A program made the translations under genes and the position numbers. Of a stretch of 64,000 nt of DNA, positions 1 to 10,500 are shown one piece after another (positions within the stretch are counted from its first letter, which is position 1; the number at the start of each line of letters is the position of its first letter). The notes beneath the pieces were generated by a model, which was not told the DNA's origin, made no database searches, and was given only the letters and a program-made list of their open reading frames with translations. Location: positions 62,001 to 126,000 of the forward strand of contig CALCCE010000096.1 in NCBI GenBank assembly GCA_937899835.1. The letters are read 5' to 3'. This stretch comes from an uncultured Flavobacteriales bacterium (GTDB taxonomy: Bacteria; Bacteroidota; Bacteroidia; Flavobacteriales_G; Salibacteraceae).

Positions 1-33
1 CCTTTCAATTTTTGCTTACGTCTTACCAGTAGA

Positions 34-1122
34 ATGATTGGAAAGCGCGGTAGGAATTGTTTGAGTTTTGTGCTGGTAGTAGGCGGGATTTTGATGGGAT
101 GTGCGAAAAGCGACCCCTTCATAGAAGTGCCTATTTCAGAAAGCTCGGGACCACAACCTTACTTTTTGAAGGTACCCGATCATTTTCCCGAACCCTTGAT
201 TCCCGATGATAAACCGATGACGGTACAAGGCGTGGAATTGGGTAGAAAGTTATTTTATGATCCGATTCTTTCGGGCGATTTTACGCAAAGTTGTGCCAGT
301 TGCCACAACCAGAAGTTTGCTTTTACCGACAATGAATTACGTGTCAGTGTTGGAATTGATGGTATCGAAGGCGATCGTAATTCCATGGCCATCATCAACC
401 TGGCTTGGGGGGCTCGGTTTCTTTGGGACGGCCGTTCGGCTACGTTGGAAGAGCAGGCTCTGGAACCCGTTCCCAATCCAATTGAAATGCATTTGGAGTG
501 GACCGAAGCGGTGGAAAGGCTTAAAAATGATGCCGATTATCCCGATTTGTTTGACGGAGCGTTTCCCGGACAGTCGATCACTCGTACATTGGCAGCCAAC
601 GCCATGGCGCAATTCATGCGCTCCATCGTGTCGGGTAATTCACGATACGATGCTTACGTGAAACGGGAAGGCTGGGCACGGTTTACTCCGGATGAAATTT
701 TGGGGGAACAAATTTTTAACAGCGAGGTGGGCGATTGTTTCCATTGCCACGGTAGTATCTTGCTCACCGACAACGAGTTTCACAACAATGGGCTCGATTC
801 CAATGTAACGAATACGGGCGTTGGAGAATTTTTTAGCACGCCAAGTCAATACGGTTGGTTTAAAACACCCACCTTGCGCAATGTGGAACTAACGGCACCT
901 TACATGCACGATGGCCGTTTTAAAACACTGGAAGAAGTGGTAGAGCACTACAGTACCGGTGTGAAATGGTCTGACACTATCGATCCGTTGATGAAACAAG
1001 CGACCCAAGGTGGTTTGCAACTCGAAGAGGACCAAAAACGGCAACTGGTGGCTTTCCTAAAGACCTTGACCGACGAAGACTTTATCAACAATCCGGCTTA
1101 CTCCGATCCGAATTCAAAATAG
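34..1122 (+). CDS. Cytochrome-c peroxidase / MauG-family dihaem lipoprotein
   Basis: This is a dihaem c-type cytochrome of the bacterial cytochrome-c peroxidase/MauG family, expected to act in the periplasm, reducing peroxide or oxidising a partner. Two CxxCH haem sites are visible: C87-A-S-C90-H91 and C235-F-H-C238-H239. The spacing of about 150 residues and the following 'PTLRNVELTAPYMHDG' block are typical of the family, and 362 aa is the usual length. The N-terminus has a hydrophobic stretch ending in a lipobox Cys at about residue 23, so it is probably a lipoprotein. It stands alone and ends at a shared bidirectional terminator. Peroxidase and MauG-like oxidase roles cannot be told apart here. 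Confidence 0.9.
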   Translation: MIGKRGRNCLSFVLVVGGILMGCAKSDPFIEVPISESSGPQPYFLKVPDHFPEPLIPDDKPMTVQGVELGRKLFYDPILSGDFTQSCASCHNQKFAFTDNELRVSVGIDGIEGDRNSMAIINLAWGARFLWDGRSATLEEQALEPVPNPIEMHLEWTEAVERLKNDADYPDLFDGAFPGQSITRTLAANAMAQFMRSIVSGNSRYDAYVKREGWARFTPDEILGEQIFNSEVGDCFHCHGSILLTDNEFHNNGLDSNVTNTGVGEFFSTPSQYGWFKTPTLRNVELTAPYMHDGRFKTLEEVVEHYSTGVKWSDTIDPLMKQATQGGLQLEEDQKRQLVAFLKTLTDEDFINNPAYSDPNSK

Positions 1123-1143
1123 TTTTCGAGCATTTAATGCATT

Positions 1144-1182
1144 AAAAAGGGGCTGACTTCAACTGAAGTGCAACCCCTTTTT
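1144..1182. terminator. Bidirectional intrinsic terminator between convergent genes
   Basis: AAAAAGGGG at 1144-1152 pairs with CCCCTTTTT at 1174-1182, and inside it ACTTCA pairs with TGAAGT. This gives a long hairpin with T-runs on both strands. It lies between the stops of the peroxidase (+) and the prolyl oligopeptidase (-) and can serve both. Confidence 0.85.
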
Positions 1183-1203
1183 ACTTTCTAACGCGTAACT
1201 CTT

Positions 1204-3360
1204 TTAGCTTTTCTCGGGGGCCTTTCCGGCCATCTCCATACCAAGGTGGTGAAAGGTGAACGCCCACATGTCAGCCAGCTCGGCAATGGTCATGGAAACT
1301 GGTTTCCCTGCTCCGTGACCACCGGATTTTTCAATACGGATAAGGGTTGGCTCGTTTCCTTTTTGAGCTTCCTGCAAGGTGGCGATAAACTTAAAGCTGT
1401 GGGCCGGCACAACCCGGTCGTCGTGATCGCCGGTGATGACCAAGGTGGCGGGATATTCTTTGGCTTCCAGGTTGTGCAAGGGAGAATACCCCATGAGGTA
1501 GTTGAATTGCTCCTGGCTTTCTTCACTGGTGCCGTAATCACCGGCCCAGGCCCAACCAATGGTAAATTTGTGGTAGCGGAGCATGTCTAAAACTCCTACT
1601 TGTGGCAATGCCACCTGAAACAGGTCTGGGCGTTGGGTCATCACCGCTCCTACGAGCAATCCACCGTTGGAACGTCCGTGCACCGCCAGTTTTTCTGAGG
1701 AGGTATACTTTTCCTGAATGAGGTATTCGGCAGCGGCAATGCAATCGTCAAACACGTTTTGCTTGTTCATCTTAGTGCCTACCATGTGCCAATCTTCACC
1801 GTATTCGCCACCGCCACGCAGGTTGGCCACCGCATATACGCCACCGTTTTCTAAGAACACAACCTGGCGCGGGCTAAAGGACGGCTTGATGCTAATATTA
1901 AAACCCCCATATCCATAAAGGAACGTTGGATTTTTGCCATCCATTTGTAAGCCTTTTTTGTGGGTGATGGTCATCGGTATTTTGGTGCCGTCCTTCGAAG
2001 TGTAAAATACTTGCTTGGTCTCGTAGGCATCCGACTGAAAATCAAGCTCCGGCTGGCGGAAAACGGTCGATTGATAGTCTTCCAGGTTGAGCTGATAGAT
2101 GGTGGTAGGTGTAATATAGTTGGTAAACGAAAAGAAGGCGGTGCTTTCGTCTTTTTCGGAGCTAAACCCACCTACAATTCCGGGTCCGGGCAATTCAATC
2201 TGCCCCAGGTGATTGCCTTCCAAATCGAACCGGTGCAATTCGCTCTGTACATCTACCAGGTAGCGAACCACCATTTCACCATTCGCAAGGGATACCGATT
2301 CCAGTTTGTTTTCGGTTTGTGGTACCAGTTCCTGCCAGTTTTCTTTGGCTGGATGTTGAGGATCGATGAGGATCACCCGATTTTTGGGTGCGCTTTCGTT
2401 AGTCATTACCAGCAACTTTCCGTCCAGATGGTCGATCACCGAATACTCGTGGTCGTAGGTCTCGTCCAGCACTACAAAATCGCTGTTCTCCTTGCTTAAA
2501 TCTTTGACATAAAAAGTGTTGCCACTGGTAGAGATGGAGCTAAAGAGGGTAAGAAAGCGCTCATCCTCGGTGGTGCGTGCGTAGAAATTGCGTTGTGCAT
2601 TTTCCGGATCGTTGTACACCAATTCATCGTCGGCCTGTTCGGTACCGAGTTGGTGGTAGTACAGTTGGTGGAATTCGTTTTTACCGGAATATTCATCTCC
2701 GGTTTCGGGTTCCGGATACCGGCTATAATAAAAGCCATCGCCTTTCCAGGAAATGCCCGAAAATTTTACCCAGCGGATAACATCGGGCAGGTCTTCGCCC
2801 GTTTCAATGTTGCGAACATGGATTTCTTGCCAATCGGAACCAGCAGACGATTGGCTGTAGGCCATGTATTTAGAATCGCCTGAGATACCGGTGCCGCCCA
2901 TGCTGGTGGTACCATCTTCTGAAAATGTATTGGGGTCGATCAATACCCGAGCTTCGCTGTCGAGGTTTTCTTGCAAGTAGAGTACGCTGTGGTTTTGAAT
3001 GCCGTCGTTTTTGTAGAAAAAGTAGTAGTTGCCGCGTTTGTTGGGCGCACTATATTTTTCATAATTCCACAATTCGGTGAGTCGTTCACGGATAGGTTCA
3101 CGCTGCGAAATATTTTCCAGGTAGGCATAGGTCACTTCGTTTTGAGCATCGCCCCAGGCCATGGTTTCTTCTGAGCGATCATCTTCCAGCCAGCGGAAGG
3201 GATCAGCTACTTCGGTACCAAAATACGTGTCGGCTACCGAAGAGTCTTGGCGAGTTTCGGGATACTGCATTGGAGTGGGGGCTTCAGCTTCTTTCGCAGG
3301 AGGGTTGGTCTGGCAGGCGAGCAGGAAACCTGGCGCCAGGAGCAAGAGGGATTTTTTCAT
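1204..3360 (-). CDS. Prolyl oligopeptidase family serine peptidase (S9A), lipoprotein
   Basis: An S9A prolyl oligopeptidase that cleaves peptides after proline, here probably anchored in the cell envelope. The N-terminal half is a seven-bladed propeller. The C-terminal half is an alpha/beta hydrolase with nucleophile S568 (numbered from the upstream ATG at 3372) in HGRSNGG, the acid in DHDDRVVP, and the catalytic His in GGHGAGK near the end. About 720 aa is normal for the family. The start at 3360 puts MKKS before a hydrophobic run ending in Cys (FLLAC), a lipoprotein signal; an in-frame ATG lies 12 nt upstream. It is a single gene, convergent with the peroxidase. Confidence 0.93.
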   Translation of the reverse strand: MKKSLLLLAPGFLLACQTNPPAKEAEAPTPMQYPETRQDSSVADTYFGTEVADPFRWLEDDRSEETMAWGDAQNEVTYAYLENISQREPIRERLTELWNYEKYSAPNKRGNYYFFYKNDGIQNHSVLYLQENLDSEARVLIDPNTFSEDGTTSMGGTGISGDSKYMAYSQSSAGSDWQEIHVRNIETGEDLPDVIRWVKFSGISWKGDGFYYSRYPEPETGDEYSGKNEFHQLYYHQLGTEQADDELVYNDPENAQRNFYARTTEDERFLTLFSSISTSGNTFYVKDLSKENSDFVVLDETYDHEYSVIDHLDGKLLVMTNESAPKNRVILIDPQHPAKENWQELVPQTENKLESVSLANGEMVVRYLVDVQSELHRFDLEGNHLGQIELPGPGIVGGFSSEKDESTAFFSFTNYITPTTIYQLNLEDYQSTVFRQPELDFQSDAYETKQVFYTSKDGTKIPMTITHKKGLQMDGKNPTFLYGYGGFNISIKPSFSPRQVVFLENGGVYAVANLRGGGEYGEDWHMVGTKMNKQNVFDDCIAAAEYLIQEKYTSSEKLAVHGRSNGGLLVGAVMTQRPDLFQVALPQVGVLDMLRYHKFTIGWAWAGDYGTSEESQEQFNYLMGYSPLHNLEAKEYPATLVITGDHDDRVVPAHSFKFIATLQEAQKGNEPTLIRIEKSGGHGAGKPVSMTIAELADMWAFTFHHLGMEMAGKAPEKS

Positions 3361-3620
3361 GTTGAGTGGCATCGAATTTCAACTGGAAAGTAGCAAAAAA
3401 GCGGTAAAATCCTTGACCAAACCGGGCAATTCAGTAAAAGTCGGGCAAGGGTGCTTTCATTTTCCTAAATTAAGCTTGGTTTTTCAGGTTTTTATACCCT
3501 ATAAATTAACCTGCAAGCCCTATTTTTACGCCTTTTGACTACATCATGACCCACGAAACGTCCACCTTACAGCCTACTGCCTGTACCACTGTCACCTTTT
3601 ACTATTCGATAAATCGGAGC

Positions 3621-4403
3621 ATGGCCGCCAAAGAGCTGGAGGAGAAAAGTTATGTTCAATCCCGGCGGGAGTTCGATTCGGAAGGCCGCGTGATCAGTCA
3701 AATTACGTACCGCCAAGACGGAAAAGAGGTGGAGCGGGAAACCTTCACGTTTGATGAAACTGGGTTTCTAATAGAAGAAACAAAACGCACGCAAGACGAA
3801 GATTTTACCGAGCGTATCAAACACGAAAAAGGGGGCAACGATCAAAAAGCTTTCTCTTATCGCTATTACGCCGATGGTTCTTTTGACACCACCACTTATA
3901 CCTACGACGACCAAGACCGATTGGTAGAATTGCGCACCGCTGACAGCGATGATGAGGAAGAGGTGAAGGAAGTCTATGAATATCCTGAAGCAGGGTTACA
4001 GCTCTCTGAACGCTATGATTGGGAAGAGCTCTCTGGCAAACGCAGCATTCGAACCGGAGAACACGGCATGGTAGAAAGAAAAGTAACGGATGCAGAAGGA
4101 GATGTAATGGAGTTGCTTCAGTTGGAATACAATGATGCGGGTAAATTGGTGGCCTCTACCTTGGAAGAAGATGGTGAACGCTACGAAATAAAATACGAGT
4201 TGGACGACCAGGGACGACCGGTGAAAGAGCTGCACAATAGCAATGACAATAATTTTCAGCAAACAATTACCAACCAATTCGATGACAATGGGCATCTTAT
4301 TCATCAGCAACAGCTTGTGAACGAAAACGGAAAGGAAATCCGTTTCGCAAGGCGTTACGATTACGAATGGCCTGAAGAAGGCAGTCAGAACTCAGGTGCT
4401 TGA
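3621..4403 (+). CDS. YD/RHS-like repeat protein of unknown function
   Basis: A strongly acidic protein of about 260 aa built of short beta-rich repeats of the type 'YDDQGRLVE..', resembling RHS/YD or MORN-like repeats found in many Bacteroidota proteins. No signal peptide, enzyme motif or membrane segment is visible. The frame is open from an ATG at 3546, which would add 25 residues that do not look like a signal peptide; 3621 is preferred because the repeat pattern begins just after it, but the start is uncertain. It lies 174 nt before the large PKD-protein gene. Function unknown. Confidence 0.6.
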   Translation: MAAKELEEKSYVQSRREFDSEGRVISQITYRQDGKEVERETFTFDETGFLIEETKRTQDEDFTERIKHEKGGNDQKAFSYRYYADGSFDTTTYTYDDQDRLVELRTADSDDEEEVKEVYEYPEAGLQLSERYDWEELSGKRSIRTGEHGMVERKVTDAEGDVMELLQLEYNDAGKLVASTLEEDGERYEIKYELDDQGRPVKELHNSNDNNFQQTITNQFDDNGHLIHQQQLVNENGKEIRFARRYDYEWPEEGSQNSGA

Positions 4404-4577
4404 AATAAGGATTAAAAAAATCCTGGAAACATGAACCTTTTTCGGTCCGCATTCGTAAAAAGAGCAATTGCCTTTGGGCAATTCGTCCAACCTACTACTG
4501 CGAGTTCTCGCGATCGGAAAAAACCGGGGTTCACCAAACGGCCCCAAACCTATTTCTTGTTTTCCAAATCAAAGCCC

Positions 4578-7500
4578 ATGAGAGCTCTCGTCACACTCAT
4601 GCTCTGCCTGTGTATAGCCCGTTTCGCCCAGGCACAATGCGAATTACTTGATGGAAACGGTAACATGGAAGCCAACCCGGTATGGGTAAGCTGTTCCGGT
4701 GGAGCCTACACCCTCTTTTTACAGTCCAACACTACATTTGGACCTTATTCCATTGACTGGGGTGACGGTTCGCCCCCTACCACAGGAGCCAGCCTCGTGC
4801 CGCCCACCTTTGTGTCGCACAATTATGCTGCGGCCATTGCTAATTATACCGTTACGTTCACAGAATTAGGAACGGGCTGTGTGGTAACCGGTATGGTCGT
4901 GATGGAGGAACCGGTCAATGCCTCCATCCAAATTCCGATTGGCGGTGTCACTCAAATATGTGCGCCCGGCGATATTCTGTTCACCAATTCCAGTACAGAT
5001 GTTTCCTCCAATACTGTTTTTACCTGGGATTTTGGGGATGGAACCCCGCCATTGATTTTTGGTGACACTAACCTGGGACAAACCATATCGCACACCTATC
5101 AGCGCAACACGGTAAATTGTGTGACGGCAGTGACACTAACCGCTGAGAATTTCTGCAGCTTCGGAAATCCGACGATCGCTACTTTTAATCCGGTTCAGAT
5201 TTACGATTTGGACGATGCGGCCATTACGGCTTCTGCCAACTTACTTTGCTATCCGGATACGGTGGTGCATTTTGACAACACCACGGCACGCAACTGTGTA
5301 CCGGAAGGGAATGTGGCACAACGCTATGAATATTGGAATTTCGGCGATTATTGGGGCCTTGGATACGACTCCATCATCAATTGGCAACCTTTTGCTCCGC
5401 CCAATCGCCCGGGCTACGACATTGCTTTTCCTGGCATCGGTACCTACACCATCATGATGATTGACAGTAATCAATGTGGTCGTGATACTGCTTTCTCAAC
5501 GATTCAAATTGTCGACCAGCCTACCGCTGCTTTTACCGCTAATCGCGACACCATCTGTGCCGGCGAACAAATCACCTTCACCAACAACTCTTTTGGTGGT
5601 GCCAATGCTTTCCAGTGGAACTTTGGCAACAACAACAACTTTCAAAATACAGGTGGCGGCCCAAGAACCCGCACTTTTAACAATCCGGGCATTTTTACCA
5701 TCACTTTGGTGGCCAACATCAACGGGGGAACCGCCACTTGTACCGATACTGCCCGAATGGATGTGGTGGTATTGGCGAGTCCCAATGCGAATTTTACCTT
5801 GAGCAACAACAACGGATGCGACACGATGGACGTGACGTTTACCGATGGAACTACCGGTGGGGCCGTGAGTTGGCTATGGGATTTTGACAACGGCAATACC
5901 GACACCACTCAAACTCCGCCCACCCAAACTTACACGGTGGGCACCTACAATGTTTCGCTCACGGTCTCCAGTGCCAACGGATGTACCAATACCGAAACGG
6001 AGGTCGTACGGGTGTTCCAGTCTCCGGTTCCGGCTTTTACTCCGACCAATGTTTGTGAAGATGTTTTGAGCACCTTTTTAGATGGTTCCACTTCTCAAGC
6101 GGGAGATCCGATTCTGACCTGGGCCTGGAACTTTGGCGATGGCAATACCAGCAGTGCCCAAAATCCGACTCAGACGTATGCAGATTCGGGAACCTTTAAC
6201 GTGGTATTGCAAGTCAACACCGCCAATTGCTTTGGCGTGGATACGGTGCCGGTAGCCGTTGAACCCAAGCCTACGGCAGGATTTACAAAAGATACCCTTT
6301 CGGGATGTTCGCCTCTGGTGGTGAACTTTACCAATACCTCTGTGGGAGCTGCCAACTACACCTGGGATTTTGGCGATGGCAATACCTCTACTGCGCAAGA
6401 CCCGAGCCACACCTATACCAACAACTCTGGTCAGGACACGGTATTCACCATACGTTTGATCAGCGAAACGGCATTTGGATGTGCGGATACCACCGAACAA
6501 ACGGTCACGATATTCTTCAATCCCAATGCGGCTTTTAGCGTTTCAAGTACATCGGGTTGTGGCCCTTTCACTACACAGTTTACCAACAACTCCAGTGGAG
6601 TGGCTTCGTTTGCCTGGGACTTTGGCGATACGACCGGAAGCAGCCTCGCCAACCCAAGCCATACGTACACCAACACTACCTTGTTCAATACCAACTACAC
6701 CGCCAATTTGGTGGTAGTGGGTACCAATGGTTGTACCGATACGGCCAGCCAGAACATTCAGGTGTTTCCTACCCCGATTTTTGATTTTACTACCATTCCC
6801 GATTCCGGATGTAGTCCTTTGAACGTGAGTTTTATTTCAAGTACGGCTACCGTGGCGGTGGTATTCGATTGGGATTTCGGTGATGGCAATTCCGCCAATG
6901 GCGTGAATCCCAGCAACGTGTTTGTAAATAACACCACCAACAATCAAATCTTCAATGTGGAGTTGGTTACCACTTCTTCTTCTGGTTGTACGGATACCAC
7001 CTACACCGATGTGAAGGTATTCCCCAACCCTGATGCTGTTTTCACAGCAGTTCCAGATACGGCTTGCCATCCGGCGGTGATTACTTTCAACAACACTTCT
7101 ACCGGAGCCATTAGTTTCGATTGGGATTTTGATGATGGAGATACTTCCGATACCGGGGTTTCAGTTTTTACCCACACGTATTTCAATACCGGAATTGTAC
7201 CGGTAGTGCGTAACGCACAGTTGGTGGTAGCTACCGCCGATGGTTGTAGGGATACAGCCAACCAAAACGTTACGGTTAATCCTCTGATTGATGCGGTATT
7301 TACGAGCGATACAGTGGGTTGTCATCCGTTTACGGTAGCTTTTACCGACAACTCGGTTGGTGTCGATAACTACTTCTGGGATTTTGGCGATGGCAACACC
7401 TCTACCATGGCGGCTCCAACCCACGTTTTTCAAAACTTAGGCCAGGCAGATTCCATATACACCGTCAAGTTGGTCACTACTTCGATCTACGGATGTGCTG

Positions 7501-10500
7501 ACAGCCAGATGGTAGATATTAGGGTGCATCCTAAGCCGGTTGCTTCCTTCACGCCTTCGGATACGGTGGGTTGCCAACCGCTGTCCATCAATTTTGCCAA
7601 CAGTTCTATTGGAGGCAATTTCTTTCGATGGGATTTTGGGGATGGAGACACTTCAAACCTGGGTGGAGCGGTAGTTCCTCACGTATACAACAATACTTCC
7701 AGTACGCCCAATAGCCTTATTGCCAGCTTGCTGGTGACCAACAATGACGGCTGTCGGGATACAGCCGATACCAACATTTTGGTGTATCCGGAAATTGTGG
7801 CGGCCTACAGTTCCGATTCGGTGGGCTGTCAACCGTATCCGCTCAGCTTCACCAACCTTTCTACCGGAGCCAGCGTCTACGCCTGGGATTTTGGCGATGG
7901 AGATACCACCAGTCAGGTTTCTCCGAACCACCTTTACCAGAACCCTGGAACCATAAATCAGACTTTTACTTCGCAATTGATCGCCACCTCCATTTACAAT
8001 TGTAGCGATACGGCCACCCGACCTATCCTGGTATACCCCAAACCAGTAGCCGACTTTTCGGTACCCGATACCATTGGTTGCCAGCCCTTGCAATTGGCCT
8101 TTCAAAACAACTCCGTCATTGCCGATACCTATATCTGGGCCTGGGGAGACAACGATACTTCCAATGCTGGAACCCCTATCGTTAGCCATACCTATACCAA
8201 CCTGGATACGGCTACCCGCATTAATCCGATGAACCTCATCGTGCTCACCAACAACGGGTGTAGCGATACGGCCAGCCAGGATATTTACGTCTATCCACAA
8301 ATTGTGGCGGCTTACGCTTCCGATTCGGTAGGCTGTTCACCTTATACCTTGCCGTTTACCAACCAGTCGATCGGGGCCAGTGTCTATGCCTGGAACTTCG
8401 GGGATAACAATTCCAGTACTCAGGTTTCACCTACGCATACTTACCAGAATTCCACTACCGGAAATGTGGTGTACTCGGCCAGCATGGTGGCTACCTCGCA
8501 GTTTGGTTGTGCAGACACTACCTTCAAGCCTATTTTGATCTATCCCAAGCCTGTAGCTGCCTTTGTACCCAGTGATACCATTGGTTGTCAGCCCTTGGAA
8601 GTGATGTTTACGAACAACTCCGTGATTGCCGACAGTTACATCTGGGACTTTGGCGATGGCGACTCGTCCACTTTGGGCACGCCCACGGTGAGCCACACCT
8701 ATACCAACCTTGGGGTGAATACCACCATCAACCCCATGTTGTTGATTGTATCGACCAACAACGGTTGCTCGGATACGCTCAATCAGGATATTTACGTCTA
8801 CCCTCAGGTAATCGCCGATTTCAGTTCGGATACGGTGGGCTGTAGTCCATATGCACTGCCCTTTACCAACAACAGCACCGGAGCGGCTACCTATGCCTGG
8901 GATTTTGGCGATTTGAGCGCGGTTTCCAGCGCGGTGGACCCGAGCCATGTGTTTGCCAATCCTACTTTGGCGGACACGCTTTACACGGTGACTTTAATCG
9001 CTACCTCAGCAGACAATTGCCCCGATACCGCTACTCAGGTGATTCGGGTACATCCTAAACCAATTGCAGACTTCAACTTAAATCCTACTTCTATTTGTGA
9101 GGGCACCCCCACAACCTTCACCAACAATTCGGTGCTGAACCAAACCAACTTTTGGGACATCGGCAACAACGGCTTGCTGGATACCATTGCGACTTTGAGT
9201 TTCGACTCGGTATTTTTCAATTCGGGGACACTGCCCCAAACCGAACTCATTACGCTGATTGTTCAATCGGCCGATGGTTGTTTGGATACTACCCAGCAAT
9301 CGCTGCAAGTTTTCCCAAGAATTGAGGCTGACTTTTCTGTGGCGGATTCCGCTTGTAGCCCTGTGGATGGCAACATTGTAAACACTTCTATTGGTAGCGC
9401 GGCCTACATCTGGTCTTTTGGAGACGGATCGGCCAATTCGAACCTGCAACAGCCTACGCACACCTTTAGCAATCCGTCCATCAACGACACGACTTACACG
9501 ATGCGCTTGATTGTGCAATCGATCTACGGTTGTGCGGATACGGCTTTTCAAAACGTAACGGTATTCTCTCAACCAACGGCTTCTTTCACCGCCACTCCTG
9601 CCAATCAGGTGTTTCCATTAGCAACGGTGAACGTGAACAACACTTCGAGTCCTGGAAACTGGAGTTACAATTGGGATTGGGGCGATACAACGGTGACTAC
9701 GTTAGAAAACCCTGGACCGCATACCTACAACACCTGGGGCAACTTCAATATTTCACTCATTGTATCGAGCAATTTTTGCTCAGATACGGCCATCAATCAA
9801 ATTGTAATTGAGCCGCCTTTGCCCATTGCTGATTTCACGGGTCAGGGTACTGGCTGTAAGCCATTAACGGTTACTTTCTCTAATATTTCTCAATATGGAG
9901 TAACCTATGAGTGGGATTTTGGTGATGGTGGTAAATCTACCCTGGAAAATCCACCGCCTTATACCTATTTCAATGCGGGTACCTATACGGTAAGCTTACG
10001 GGTAGTGGGCCCGGGCGGAGATGTGGACATCGAGGTGAAGCAAAACATTGTGGTGGTAAACGAAACACCGATTGCGTTTTTCGACCTTAATCCCAAAACT
10101 GTGGTGGTGCCTACTCAGGCGGTACAGTTTTTCAACTTTAGCAACTTCGCCGATTCTTATGTTTGGGATTTTGGCGATGGTAACTTTTCTACTGAACCCT
10201 TTCCGTCCCACAACTACACGGAGGAAGGTGCTTATACCGTCACCTTGTTTGTAGCCAACAACTTTGGCTGTCGTGATACTTTTGTGCTTCCCACCGAAGT
10301 GATTGCGGAAAGCAGGGGAGAGGTGCAATTTCCCAATGCCTTTACGCCCAATTCTGCCGGTCCAACCGGAGGAATATACGACCCAAATTCCATCAACAAC
10401 GAGGTGTTTTTCCCGGTGTCGGATGGTGTTCTGGGCTATCACCTGATGATTTTCAACCGATGGGGAGAGTTACTTTTTGAGTCTAAAGACGTGAACATTG

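Noticed and set aside
1960-2499. A 179-aa plus-strand frame opposite the prolyl oligopeptidase
   Set aside because: The minus-strand enzyme is clearly real and this frame has no recognisable features.
4405-4421. Short hairpin GGATT/AATCC after the repeat protein gene
   Set aside because: Only 5 bp of stem in A/T-rich sequence; too weak to call a terminator.
4431-4577. N-terminal extension of the PKD protein
   Set aside because: The extra 49 residues are basic and would bury the signal peptide that starts at 4578.
7653-8300. A 215-aa minus-strand frame inside the PKD repeats
   Set aside because: It is a shadow of the repeat coding sequence, with no family match and no start context.
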